From Sphingobacterium sp. B16(2022) (GTDB lineage: Bacteria > Bacteroidota > Bacteroidia > Sphingobacteriales > Sphingobacteriaceae): a stretch of 64,000 bases of DNA. This document shows, in pieces, positions 25,862 through 34,362 of the stretch (within the stretch, counting starts at the first letter, position 1; the number at the start of each line of letters is the position of its first letter). The stretch covers positions 1,240,001-1,304,000 of the forward strand of contig NZ_JAAUVN010000001.1 of assembly GCF_012030425.1 (NCBI RefSeq), given 5' to 3'. A program made the position numbers and the translations under genes. The notes beneath the pieces were generated by a model, which ran no database searches, was not told the origin of the DNA, and saw only the letters and a program-made list of their open reading frames with translations.

Positions 25862-28123
25862 ATGGACAATTATTTATATCTCGTAATTATTACGCTGATC
25901 ACTTTAGGGATTATCGACCTCATGGTCGGCGTAACCAATGATGCTGTCAATTTCTTAAATTCGGCTATTGGCTCCAAAGCTATTTCTTTCCGCCTGATCA
26001 TGATTCTCGCTAGTGCGGGTATATTGTCTGGGGCGGTTTTCTCAAGTGGAATGATGGAGATTGCACGAAGTGGAATTTACGTTCCTGGTATGTTCAGTTT
26101 TAATGATGTTATAGTTATCTTCCTCGCCGTCATGATTACAGACATCATACTCCTTGATGTATTTAACTATTTCGGACTCCCGACCTCTACAACAGTATCC
26201 ATCGTCTTTGAGCTCCTAGGGGCTGCGGTCTGTCTAGGACTCTATAAAATAGTAAGTACCTCAGGTGATTGGTCGACGCTTTCGCAATATATTAATACAG
26301 AGAAGGCCTCCGAGATTGTCATCAGCATCCTCTTATCCGTGGTCCTGTCCTTCACTGTAGGTATGGCGGTACAATACCTTTCTCGACTCATATTCACCTT
26401 TCAGTACGAACGTAAGATTAAATCTTTCGGAGTTATATTTGGAGGTATCGCCTTAGCATCCATAAGTTATTTTATCCTGATTAAAGGAATGAAGACCGTT
26501 TCTTTTATCGATAAAGCGACGAAGGAGTGGATTAACACGCACGAGCTGCATTTGATATTGGGAAGCTTTGTGCTGTTTACGGTCTTTAGTTTTATACTTA
26601 TCAGGTTAAAAGTGAACATCCTTAAGGTCATTATCGGTGTTGGTACATTCGCTTTAGCTTTATCCTTTGCAGGAAACGATCTGGTTAACTTTATCGGAGT
26701 ACCCGTAGCAGCCATTCAGGCCATCGGTTTCTTCCAGGCATCTGGTGGCAATCCGGACACATATATGATGTCAGAATTAGCTTCGGCGGATATTGTTGCC
26801 CCAGCTTGGATATTATTTATCGCAGGTGGTATCATGATGATTACCTTATGGACATCTAAAAAAGCCAAAACCGTTATTGAAACGGAAATGAGTTTAAGCA
26901 GTCAAGACGGTGGTTCCGAAAAATTTGAGCCTAACACCTTATCACGTTGGATAGTACGCGGCTTTGTAAATATTGGAGGAGCAATTAGTTATCTGATGCC
27001 ACGAACCTTACGATCTCGTTTAGATAGCCGTTTCGAAAATACTTCCTTAGGGAAAAAAAATAAGGAGGAGGAGCCAATGTTTGACATGGTGCGCGCTTCT
27101 GTCAACCTAATGGTGGCCAGCAGTCTTATTGCTTTAGGAACATCGATGAAACTTCCTTTGTCAACAACCTACGTCACATTTATGGTTGCGATGGGAACTG
27201 CTTTTGCCGACAGAGCTTGGGATAGAGAAAGTGCAGTATACCGTGTCTCTGGTGTATTCCATGTCATCGGAGGCTGGTTTCTTACTGCTGCTACTGCTTT
27301 TGCGGGTGCGTTTATCATCGCTTATTTACTTAAAATAGGAGGGATTATTACCTTTGTTGGTGCACTTATATTCTTGGCCATTCTCTTAGTATTTAACGCT
27401 AAAAGCCATAAAAAGAAAGTCGCAGCACAGGCAGAGCGTAAATTGAAACTTGGTAGAGAAGATATCCATACCTTACAGCAGGTTTCTGACGCTAGTGCCA
27501 ATCAGATCAGTGAAGTTTTTGCCAAGTCCAATATCTTCTATAAAGAGATTGTAGACGGTCTTATCAAGAACGATTTGACGACGCTTTCGATGAACAAGAA
27601 ATTGATTAAGAAATTCTTGCGTGATCTGGATTCGACCAACGACAACCTTTATAACTTTATTCGCAATCTGGATGACACTTCCGTTAAAGGAAGCAGATTC
27701 TACATTATTTCCTTAGGCTATCTGCAGGATATCGTCGAGAATCTTTATGTAATTGCTGGCAATGCACACAATCACGTCGATAACAACCATAAACTGCTTA
27801 AGGAATATCAGGGGAATGATCTGAGATTAGTTGCCGATGAGTTGGGTAATTGGTACGCCGAAGTATATAGTTTGTATAAGCGCCGTGACTTCTTAAAGCT
27901 TGATTCAACCATGAAACAGCGCGATCAGCTTCAGAAGGTTATTAACGATCTTTTGGACAAGCAGATTGACCATATCCGGACAACAGAAAATAGTCCTAAG
28001 AACAGTAAACTTTACTTCTCAATCCTGTTAGAGACAAACGAGCTGATCAGCTCTACATTTAAACTCTTACGGTTATTCAAGGAGTTTGAAGAGTTCAAAA
28101 TGAACAATAAAAAACAAAACTAA
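25862..28123 (+). CDS. PiT-family inorganic phosphate transporter with cytoplasmic C-terminal domain
   Basis: 753 residues. The two repeated PiT motifs are present: GVTNDAVNFLNSAIGSKA near residue 23 and SFAGNDLVNFIGVPVAAIQA near 267, each the G-x-N-D-x-x-N signature that carries phosphate with cation. Twelve or so helices are split by a cytosolic loop (about 345-405), and residues about 525-745 form a long helical soluble domain (LKLGREDIHTLQQVSDASAN, SRFYIISLGYLQDIVEN) resembling a PhoU-like regulatory module. The protein is about twice as long as simple PitA. Upstream is a Pho-box-like repeat. It imports phosphate, probably when phosphate is limiting. A strong terminator follows. Confidence 0.92.
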   Translation: MDNYLYLVIITLITLGIIDLMVGVTNDAVNFLNSAIGSKAISFRLIMILASAGILSGAVFSSGMMEIARSGIYVPGMFSFNDVIVIFLAVMITDIILLDVFNYFGLPTSTTVSIVFELLGAAVCLGLYKIVSTSGDWSTLSQYINTEKASEIVISILLSVVLSFTVGMAVQYLSRLIFTFQYERKIKSFGVIFGGIALASISYFILIKGMKTVSFIDKATKEWINTHELHLILGSFVLFTVFSFILIRLKVNILKVIIGVGTFALALSFAGNDLVNFIGVPVAAIQAIGFFQASGGNPDTYMMSELASADIVAPAWILFIAGGIMMITLWTSKKAKTVIETEMSLSSQDGGSEKFEPNTLSRWIVRGFVNIGGAISYLMPRTLRSRLDSRFENTSLGKKNKEEEPMFDMVRASVNLMVASSLIALGTSMKLPLSTTYVTFMVAMGTAFADRAWDRESAVYRVSGVFHVIGGWFLTAATAFAGAFIIAYLLKIGGIITFVGALIFLAILLVFNAKSHKKKVAAQAERKLKLGREDIHTLQQVSDASANQISEVFAKSNIFYKEIVDGLIKNDLTTLSMNKKLIKKFLRDLDSTNDNLYNFIRNLDDTSVKGSRFYIISLGYLQDIVENLYVIAGNAHNHVDNNHKLLKEYQGNDLRLVADELGNWYAEVYSLYKRRDFLKLDSTMKQRDQLQKVINDLLDKQIDHIRTTENSPKNSKLYFSILLETNELISSTFKLLRLFKEFEEFKMNNKKQN

Positions 28124-28138
28124 CATCAGTTAGTTATC

Positions 28139-28174
28139 AAAAGCCCGAGGTTCCTTCGGGCTTTTCTTTTTTTT
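28139..28174 (+). terminator. Rho-independent terminator
   Basis: AAAAGCCCGA (28139-28148) pairs with TCGGGCTTTT (28156-28165) and is followed by a C and a T-rich tract. It ends the phosphate transporter gene. Confidence 0.9.
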
Positions 28175-28249
28175 AACAATTATTTTTTTACAATTTGCTG
28201 TAATCTACTGTGACGATAGTGAGGTCAAGGATGGTTTTTTTTGTTTAAT

Positions 28250-28458
28250 ACCATCGATGGGAGAGAAGTCCTGCGTTATTTTGATCCGATTTCAGCAACA
28301 GCTGTTAGTGGAGCCAATCCTTTGAGTGGGAGCGAAGCTAGCTTTGTAAACCTCTTCGGTGGGCGCTCCCGCAATTATGAAAACAAACTTCAGTAGCTAT
28401 ATAAGAGCGTAGTGGAGTTTTTAAAGCAAAATGCAGATAGCTATTGACTAGCAAAACT
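28250..28458 (+). pseudogene. YbjQ (UPF0145)-like gene, 5' half, decayed
   Basis: In one frame the sequence reads TIDGREVLRYFDPISATAVS, then GANPLSGSEASF and FGGRSRNYENKLQ before an in-frame TAG at about 28393 and a second stop at 28446. The segments T-x-x-G-R-x-x-x-x-x, G-x-x-S-G-x-N, G-G-R-S and x-Y-x-x-x-L-x-x are those of the YbjQ/UPF0145 (heavy-metal-binding-like) family. The rest of the gene is not here: the corresponding 3' part is found at 30545 beyond the minus-strand kinase. Confidence 0.6.
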
Positions 28459-28477
28459 ATCAGCAGTTCAGACAGCG

Positions 28478-30454
28478 TTATGGGTTGAATGGTAAGGTAA
28501 AGGAGAATATACTTCCTTCATCTTTTACACTCTGAACCTGAATGGTTCCATCATGCAGTTCGATAATTTCTCTACAAAGATAAAGTCCAATACCGAACCC
28601 CGATATCACCCCACCACTCGTTTCCTTCACACGATAATAGCGTTCGAATATCCGTTGCTGATCTTTCTCAGCAATCCCTTTTCCAAGATCTTGAACATTT
28701 ACTTTTAAACTGTTATCGATGGCAGCATAATCTACTCTGATCGTCGATCTGAGAGGCGAATATTTGACCGCATTTCCAATAAGGTTATGGAGTACCTGCG
28801 CTATTTTTTCACGATCGGCATGTATCATTATTTTTCCAGGTCCTTTAAATAGAAAATGATGCGTTTTGATCGTCGATAGCACTTCATCTTCAATTTCGGC
28901 AAACAGTGATTGAAAATCAAAAACAGTTTTGATCAGATGCAGCTGACCCGAATCAAGCCTGGATACGTTAAGAAACCCATTAATCATGGAGTTCATATAT
29001 TGTACTTGCTTTACCGATTTCCCCAGCATATTTTGCGACATAGGATCTTTTGTAGGTAAGTCCATTCGTTGCAGTATCTGCAGATAAGCCTTAAGAGAGG
29101 TAAGGGGTGTTTTAAGTTCATGGCTCACCATTCCAATGAAATCATCTTTTCGCTGTTCCTCTTTTTTTTGTTCGGTAATATCCCTCAAAGTACCATTTAA
29201 GCTGAGTGGATTACCTTTACTATCATAGAACACTCTTCCGTTGGCCTGCAGCAGTCTAATTTTTTTATCAACATTATTTTGAATCCGATATTCTATGAAA
29301 TAATGACCATCAGAATCTTTACTTAACACGTGCTCGATGGCCAGCGACACGCGATCCCGATCTTCCGGTAAAATAACTGCGATGGCCAGAGAGAGAGCCA
29401 TGTTTTCGTCCGATGAAAGTCCAAACCATTTCTTAAGAAGCGTATTTCCGGAAAAGAGATTTGTTTCAGTTTGGTAGTAGAAGGTCGCGAGCTCGCCCGC
29501 ATCTACTGCTAGGTTCAGCATCTGTTGATCCTTTTCATTCTTTTTACGCAGCATTACCTGCTGGGTAATTTCTTCAAGAATGACCAAAACACCTGAAATA
29601 CTGCCGTCATGAGAAAATATAGGCTGATAGATGGAATTAACGATCGCCTCTCTCAATCCGGCTTTATCAAGCAGTTTTACTGTAAATTCAGTGTTTATTT
29701 TAGGCTCACCACTTTGATATACGTGTTTAAGCCAATTGTTAACAGGCTGTCCCCGCATTTCCGGGCGGGCACTTTCGTGCGGATATCCAATGACTTCCGA
29801 CTCTCCTCGTCCCCATATCTTAAGAATCGCAGGATTGGCGATTTCAATATGATGTTCAGGCCCTTTTAACATGGCGATTCCGACAGGTGCCTGTTCTATA
29901 ATTGTACGAATGTATTCCCTGCTGTCGGCCAGTTGCTTGATATACCTGTTGAGCTCTTCGTTGGTTGATGTCAATTCTTCGAGGGTCGCAGCCATTTCTT
30001 CGTTGAGCGCCTGTTCTTTTTCTTCTTTATGTTTGATCTGCTCTAAAAACTCACGGCGAGAGGTCACCTCCAGTGCCGTATTCAGTATACACCAAGTTTT
30101 ATTGTTTTCATCAATAAGTGCTCTATATTCGTAATCGAAATAATCAAGCGCCTCCTTTCCGTTCTTTATTAACTTTGCAGGAGCCGAAGAAACAGAATAT
30201 GTTTTCCCAGTACGCCAAACCTCTTGCAGCAGCTCTAAAAAAGGCTGTCCTTCCAATTCAGGAATTGCCTCAATCAAGGGTTTGCCTATCACAGAAGCGT
30301 CTTTGCCCCAAACCTCCAGCATTCCTTCATTAGCAAAACGGATGATCATATTCTCACTGCTATAAATAGCTGTAGGTGAGGGCGAGGAAGCCAGTGCCTG
30401 AATAACTAAATCAGAGCTAAAGGGAATCATATTTGGACTTTCTTTGGAATTCAT
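28478..30454 (-). CDS. Cytosolic multi-PAS sensor histidine kinase
   Basis: About 658 residues from the ATG at 30454 (a TTG three codons upstream is an alternative). Three PAS-like domains (about 15-130, 185-300, 315-430) with a coiled-coil linker at 135-185 (EKEQALNEEMAATLEEL) lead into the HisKA helix with the phospho-acceptor His in GMVSHELKTPLTSLKAYL, then an ATPase domain with N box LIGNAVKYSP, G1 DLGKGIA, and G2 GFGIGLYLCREI. No membrane segment is present, so it senses a cytoplasmic ligand or redox state. No response regulator is adjacent. It lies between two parts of a decayed YbjQ-like gene. Confidence 0.9.
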   Translation of the reverse strand: MNSKESPNMIPFSSDLVIQALASSPSPTAIYSSENMIIRFANEGMLEVWGKDASVIGKPLIEAIPELEGQPFLELLQEVWRTGKTYSVSSAPAKLIKNGKEALDYFDYEYRALIDENNKTWCILNTALEVTSRREFLEQIKHKEEKEQALNEEMAATLEELTSTNEELNRYIKQLADSREYIRTIIEQAPVGIAMLKGPEHHIEIANPAILKIWGRGESEVIGYPHESARPEMRGQPVNNWLKHVYQSGEPKINTEFTVKLLDKAGLREAIVNSIYQPIFSHDGSISGVLVILEEITQQVMLRKKNEKDQQMLNLAVDAGELATFYYQTETNLFSGNTLLKKWFGLSSDENMALSLAIAVILPEDRDRVSLAIEHVLSKDSDGHYFIEYRIQNNVDKKIRLLQANGRVFYDSKGNPLSLNGTLRDITEQKKEEQRKDDFIGMVSHELKTPLTSLKAYLQILQRMDLPTKDPMSQNMLGKSVKQVQYMNSMINGFLNVSRLDSGQLHLIKTVFDFQSLFAEIEDEVLSTIKTHHFLFKGPGKIMIHADREKIAQVLHNLIGNAVKYSPLRSTIRVDYAAIDNSLKVNVQDLGKGIAEKDQQRIFERYYRVKETSGGVISGFGIGLYLCREIIELHDGTIQVQSVKDEGSIFSFTLPFNP

Positions 30455-30460
30455 TACAAA

Positions 30461-30468
30461 CAAAAATA
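30461..30468 (-). promoter_or_regulatory. TAnnTTTG -7 element of the PAS kinase
   Basis: On the minus strand TATTTTTG (30468 to 30461) lies only six bases upstream of the ATG at 30454, which would give a leaderless or almost leaderless transcript. No -33 TTG was seen upstream. Confidence 0.35.
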
Positions 30469-30544
30469 TGAAAGATAATTCATTTATATATAATGGTTTT
30501 AAAATATGATTTTAGTCTAACGACCTATGCCTTTATGGATACAA

Positions 30545-30727
30545 ATGGAGAATACTACAGCCGAATTTATATCCATATCTCAACTGTCCGAATTTGTACC
30601 CCAGTTATTCAAAGAGATGAATGAAATAGTGGAGGATCAAGTATTTATAGATAGTCAAGCCGCGCTCTTCCGTTATTTCGATTTCCTGGACAAAGGTCAA
30701 GCTATAGCAAGTACAGATGAGCAATGA
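30545..30727 (+). pseudogene. YbjQ-like gene, 3' half, decayed
   Basis: The frame reads ENTTAEFISISQLSEFVPQL and FKEMNEIVEDQVF, corresponding to the end of the YbjQ-like gene at 57869-58318 (DNATAELIATSRL, FVPLLFKAMNE). A start (ATG at 30527) exists only by chance. It is the downstream partner of the 5' half at 28250 on the same strand; the minus-strand kinase gene lies between. Confidence 0.55.
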
Positions 30728-30984
30728 AGCAATTTGGAAAGATGATTATTCGTGGCGGATATGGAGATATTTGTTGGTGCATAATTATTTTTTCTTGATG
30801 TAGAATGGTAGATAAATGTATTCGTCAACCTTTAGATCAATTGCTAGCAATTCTATTTATCACCCTTTAGCAAATGAAAGATTTCTTCTATCGAATAATC
30901 AAGTACATCATGCGAATAGATATCTTCTGAAAAAATTGATTAAACTAATTGTATTTTAGTGGTAAGTTATACGTTAAAAAGCAA

Positions 30985-31281
30985 ATGAGAAAAAAATTAA
31001 TCAAGCATTTATTTGTAAGACTTTTAATTGGTGCAGCACCTATGGTTTTTTTTGCAATAGGAATGTTTGCTAAAGGAGAGAGTGGCAACAATGGTATGTC
31101 GCTAAACTTGGAGAAATTTTTACCGGTTTGCCTAATTTTAATTTATGTTTCTTTTCTAATTATTAATGGGCTTAATCATTTTGTAAAAGGTAGAGTCGGT
31201 TATGGATTGTGTAGTATTAGTACAGTTGTCATTTTAGTTGTGGTATTTTTATACATTATGTATTTAGAACATCTGGTATGA
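30985..31281 (+). CDS. Small membrane protein
   Basis: 98 residues from the likely start MRKKLIKHLF (an upstream ATG at 30949 adds 12 residues and lacks a sensible start context). Three hydrophobic segments (about 12-30, 41-59, 72-90) with short polar linkers indicate an integral membrane protein. No family recognised. Confidence 0.55.
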   Translation: MRKKLIKHLFVRLLIGAAPMVFFAIGMFAKGESGNNGMSLNLEKFLPVCLILIYVSFLIINGLNHFVKGRVGYGLCSISTVVILVVVFLYIMYLEHLV

Positions 31282-31318
31282 AAAAACGCTCAAAATATTA
31301 TTTTTACTGATAAATTTT

Positions 31319-31741
31319 ATAGCAAGATCTGTCGCGCATATATCGAAAAATATCGAAGCTATTGGCAATATTTATCATGTAAGTCCTAAATCCGAAGACA
31401 ATATTACAGTTGTTGATTTTTTTGAAATTCTTCAAGATGAATTGGGTATAGAATTGGAAGCAGTACCCCATAAGGAATGGCTTTCTTTGTGGGAGTCGGA
31501 TGAAGATAGTCCACTCTATCCATTTTTAAGTTTATTTGCTTTCAAAGTACATGATGATAAATCTATCATTGAGATTCATCATCATGTACTTAATTTTGAT
31601 ATCAGCAATACGTTAGCATTCCTTTCGAATAGCAACATTCAAACCACTAAAGTGGATAAAGAAATGTTATCACATTATTGTAAGTATTTGGGAGTTTTAG
31701 AAATGAACTCTTATCTATCCAATTCGCAAGAAACGGAATAA
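31319..31741 (+). pseudogene. C-terminal remnant of an NRPS/PKS thioester-reductase domain
   Basis: The open frame (from before the first ATG at 31442) reads IARSVAHISKNIEAIGNIYH, then a V-S-P-K-S-E-D, then FFEILQDELGIELEAVP and EWLSLWESDEDSPLYPFL. These segments are the C-terminal end of a short-chain-dehydrogenase-like reductase module, as at the end of nonribosomal peptide synthetases and carboxylate reductases. No Rossmann G-x-x-G-x-x-G or adenylation domain is upstream; the frame starts inside the domain. It is therefore the last piece of a lost biosynthetic gene. Confidence 0.5.
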
Positions 31742-32085
31742 TTTGTTTTATATAAATCTCATTAAAATAGAACGTCACTTTACAAAGATGAGATTTCATG
31801 ATATATCTCTTACTTTTACACGGAAGAGATATATCATGATACCAACAGTTCAAAACCCTTATATGATACATACTAATTTCCCTATCATCATCTGTTCGAA
31901 TTTTATGAAGTGGTGAACAATTGGTTTACTATTATCTAGCATGACCTTGCCAATTGCCAAATTTTGTAAATCGTTTCGACCTCAACTTGCAATTTTAAAG
32001 TTTTAATAGTAGAATTGCCCGGTTAAATTCATATTTTAATTCATAAAACTAATTAAAATATTTCTTTTAATAACCGTTTATAATT
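31742..32085. other. Intergenic region with a perfect inverted repeat
   Basis: About 340 bp of AT-rich DNA. It contains the perfect 15-base inverted repeat at 31797-31838. No reading frame was noted. Confidence 0.5.
31797..31838. repeat. Perfect 15-base inverted repeat
   Basis: CATGATATATCTCTT (31797-31811) and AAGAGATATATCATG (31824-31838) are perfect complements with a 12-base loop. No T tract follows. It may be a terminator of the upstream remnant or an operator. Confidence 0.6.
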
Positions 32086-32086
32086 T

Positions 32087-32112
32087 TTGACAACATTTTT
32101 CGTTTATATTTG
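32087..32112 (+). promoter_or_regulatory. Candidate promoter of the second PAS kinase
   Basis: TTG at 32087-32089 and TATATTTG at 32105-32112 form a TTG-N15-TAnnTTTG pair, shorter spacing than usual. The kinase ATG lies 58 bases downstream. Confidence 0.4.
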
Positions 32113-32170
32113 TTTATACTTGATCCCAACCTAGACCGAAAAGTATATTTATTATTAGATATATAAGAAC

Positions 32171-33256
32171 ATGAATTCAAAAACTGAACAGTTAAAAGAG
32201 CTGAGTCAGCTTAATGACGAACTCGAAAATTATTTCAGAAATACGATTATACCACAGCTTTTTGTGGATGCAGATCTCCTGTTACGTAAGTTTACACCTC
32301 CTGCGATGAAGCATTTCGTGCTTAAAGAAGAATTTATCGGAATGCCAATAGCAGATATCCAGGATAATTTTAAATATCCTAACATAATCAATAATATTCA
32401 CTCCGTTATTGCTACGGGAAAAATGCTGGAGAAGGAAATCCAGACCACAGATTTGCGCTGGTACCAGATGAATATATTACCCTATATTACCTTTCGGGAA
32501 GGTAAGACAAATGGTGTGATTATCACTTTTGTAGACATCACGGCACGAATTAGAGATTTAAAAGAGCATGAAAAGCTGATTTTAGAACATGAATTGTTAT
32601 TAGACCAGCTCGCTCATGATATTAAAAGCCCTTTAGCAGGTTTAATGCTCACATGTGAATACTTTAAAGTACTTCCAGAAAAAAAGAGCACCAAATTCTT
32701 AAAGATGCTTGCTAATCTAGAATGCGGACTATCCAATATAAAAAGAGTACTTTCAGATTTCACTGAAAGTCACTGGGGAAAACAAAAATATCAATCGGCA
32801 ACGGAACTAGTCGATTTACCTCATATATTGGATGATGTCATGTTAGCATTAGCGCCACAGATTTTAGAATCTAATGCTAAAATAGTTCATCGATTTGAAA
32901 TCACAGAGATCAATTTTGTGAGACGTAAACTTCGTAGTGTGTTATATAATCTATTGAGCAATGCGATTAAATATACACCGGTAGATCGTAAACCTGAAAT
33001 AGCGATTTACACCTTTGAAGAAGATGGATTTATGGTTATCAGTGTTACAGATAACGGAATAGGTATGTGCAACGAAGATTTATTAACTGTTTTTGAAAAA
33101 TTTAAAAGAATATGTGCTTCTGTCGAGGGTACGGGAGTAGGGTTATATTTAGTCAATACTATTGTTAAAAATGCAGGTGGTAAAATTACTATAACAAGTA
33201 CACCTGGTGTTGGGTCAGAATTTAAAGTTTATTTAAAATTAGACAGTACTCAATAA
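32171..33256 (+). CDS. PAS sensor histidine kinase
   Basis: 361 residues, soluble. A PAS domain at about 20-125 (FVDADLLLRKFTPPAMKHF to GVIITFVDIT), preceded by a helix, is followed by the phospho-acceptor helix with His149 in QLAHDIKSPLAGLML. The ATPase domain has N box NLLSNAIKYTP, G1 DNGIGMC, and G2 GTGVGLYLVNTIV. It lacks a neighbouring response regulator. The compact PAS-HisKA-HATPase layout resembles the larger kinase at 28478, but no recent relationship is evident. Confidence 0.9.
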   Translation: MNSKTEQLKELSQLNDELENYFRNTIIPQLFVDADLLLRKFTPPAMKHFVLKEEFIGMPIADIQDNFKYPNIINNIHSVIATGKMLEKEIQTTDLRWYQMNILPYITFREGKTNGVIITFVDITARIRDLKEHEKLILEHELLLDQLAHDIKSPLAGLMLTCEYFKVLPEKKSTKFLKMLANLECGLSNIKRVLSDFTESHWGKQKYQSATELVDLPHILDDVMLALAPQILESNAKIVHRFEITEINFVRRKLRSVLYNLLSNAIKYTPVDRKPEIAIYTFEEDGFMVISVTDNGIGMCNEDLLTVFEKFKRICASVEGTGVGLYLVNTIVKNAGGKITITSTPGVGSEFKVYLKLDSTQ

Positions 33257-33389
33257 TTTTTAAGATTTATAAGTGTAGGCTTTTTCTGTGAAATCATCGG
33301 TATCAACCCTATCAATAGTCAGATGTGCCACCCTTAGACAGGATGGCCCTATGCAGCAAAGTTTGTTTTAGTTATATAAGTAAAATCTT

Positions 33390-34115
33390 ATGAAATTTGT
33401 ACCCCTGAGCAGAGTCATACTATTAGAATTAAAACGTAACGGTTATAATATTTTAACATCTAAAAATACAGTTGACGACGAAAACCCAACGTGGTATCCG
33501 TTAACTGTACCTGATGTTGATGATTATTTGTTACAGCTAGACTGTAGTGGAAGTATTGTTCCTGAGGAGGGGCAAGTGCTATTAGTAATTGAAGATGCAC
33601 TAGACAATATACATGAAGGTCAGCTTCAGGGAGAAGTATTTATAGAAATAGACAATTTAGGGGAATTGGAGGATAAGATCCAGTTTTATGGCAAGAAGTA
33701 TCAGTTTATCTCAGATCCAGAATATTATGTTTTTTCATTCGATCCAAAGCGGGTCTTAATTCGCAATTATGCCTTGCGTACTGGCAATCATCTTTTGTAT
33801 TTAGCTTATATTGGCGTAAATTATCCCACCCATGTCATCGATGAGATTCGAGATCTTGAAGATCTAACCCGTTCCCTGATCTGTTTAGATCAAGAACAGG
33901 CAAGAGAATGGTTTAGAAAACATGATGTTACTATGGTACAATCAGATATTTCGATATTCGAAAAGGATGCTATTTTAACTATATTTTTACTTGGAACGGA
34001 GCAACAAATAAAGATTCCTTTAGAAGACAAAGACGAACTGATTTATAATTTGATGCACATAGAAGATCTACTTCAACTCCGTGATCTATTTTGGATAGAT
34101 CCGCGCATAAATTAA
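33390..34115 (+). CDS. Uncharacterised protein, family member 2 (paralogue of 14133-14858)
   Basis: 241 residues, the same length as the gene at 14133 and similar throughout: MKFVPLSRVILLELKRNGYN, WYPLTVPDVDDYLL, FDPKRVLIRNYALRTGNHLL, and the end LQLRDLFWIDPRIN. Upstream bases from about 33354 to the ATG (GCAGCAAAGTTTGTTTTA) are shared with the other copy (about 14097-14132), showing a duplication that includes a leader or promoter segment. No signal peptide, membrane segment or known motif. Function unknown. Confidence 0.8.
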   Translation: MKFVPLSRVILLELKRNGYNILTSKNTVDDENPTWYPLTVPDVDDYLLQLDCSGSIVPEEGQVLLVIEDALDNIHEGQLQGEVFIEIDNLGELEDKIQFYGKKYQFISDPEYYVFSFDPKRVLIRNYALRTGNHLLYLAYIGVNYPTHVIDEIRDLEDLTRSLICLDQEQAREWFRKHDVTMVQSDISIFEKDAILTIFLLGTEQQIKIPLEDKDELIYNLMHIEDLLQLRDLFWIDPRIN

Positions 34116-34254
34116 CGGATCATAATTTTAGTATTTTTGTCTCAGTTAGTCCAGTTCATTAAGGGTTCTATTATGGGTATATATTGTTACATATCTAAAT
34201 TTAAAACATCTCGCTTTAGTTTCATTTCCATTCAGGGAAATTGAATTAAAAACG

Positions 34255-34295
34255 AAAAGGGCTTATGATTATAAAAATTCATAAGCCCTTTTTTT
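34255..34295. terminator. Bidirectional terminator
   Basis: AAAAGGGCTTATGA (34255-34268) pairs with TCATAAGCCCTTTT (34279-34292) around a 10-base loop and is followed by TTT. It lies between the family member 2 gene (+) and the alcohol dehydrogenase gene (-). Confidence 0.85.
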
Positions 34296-34362
34296 GAAGA
34301 TAGTTTTTCATTGCCCTTGAAATACTGACCATCTTTTTTATAACCATATTTAAGAAATATAG

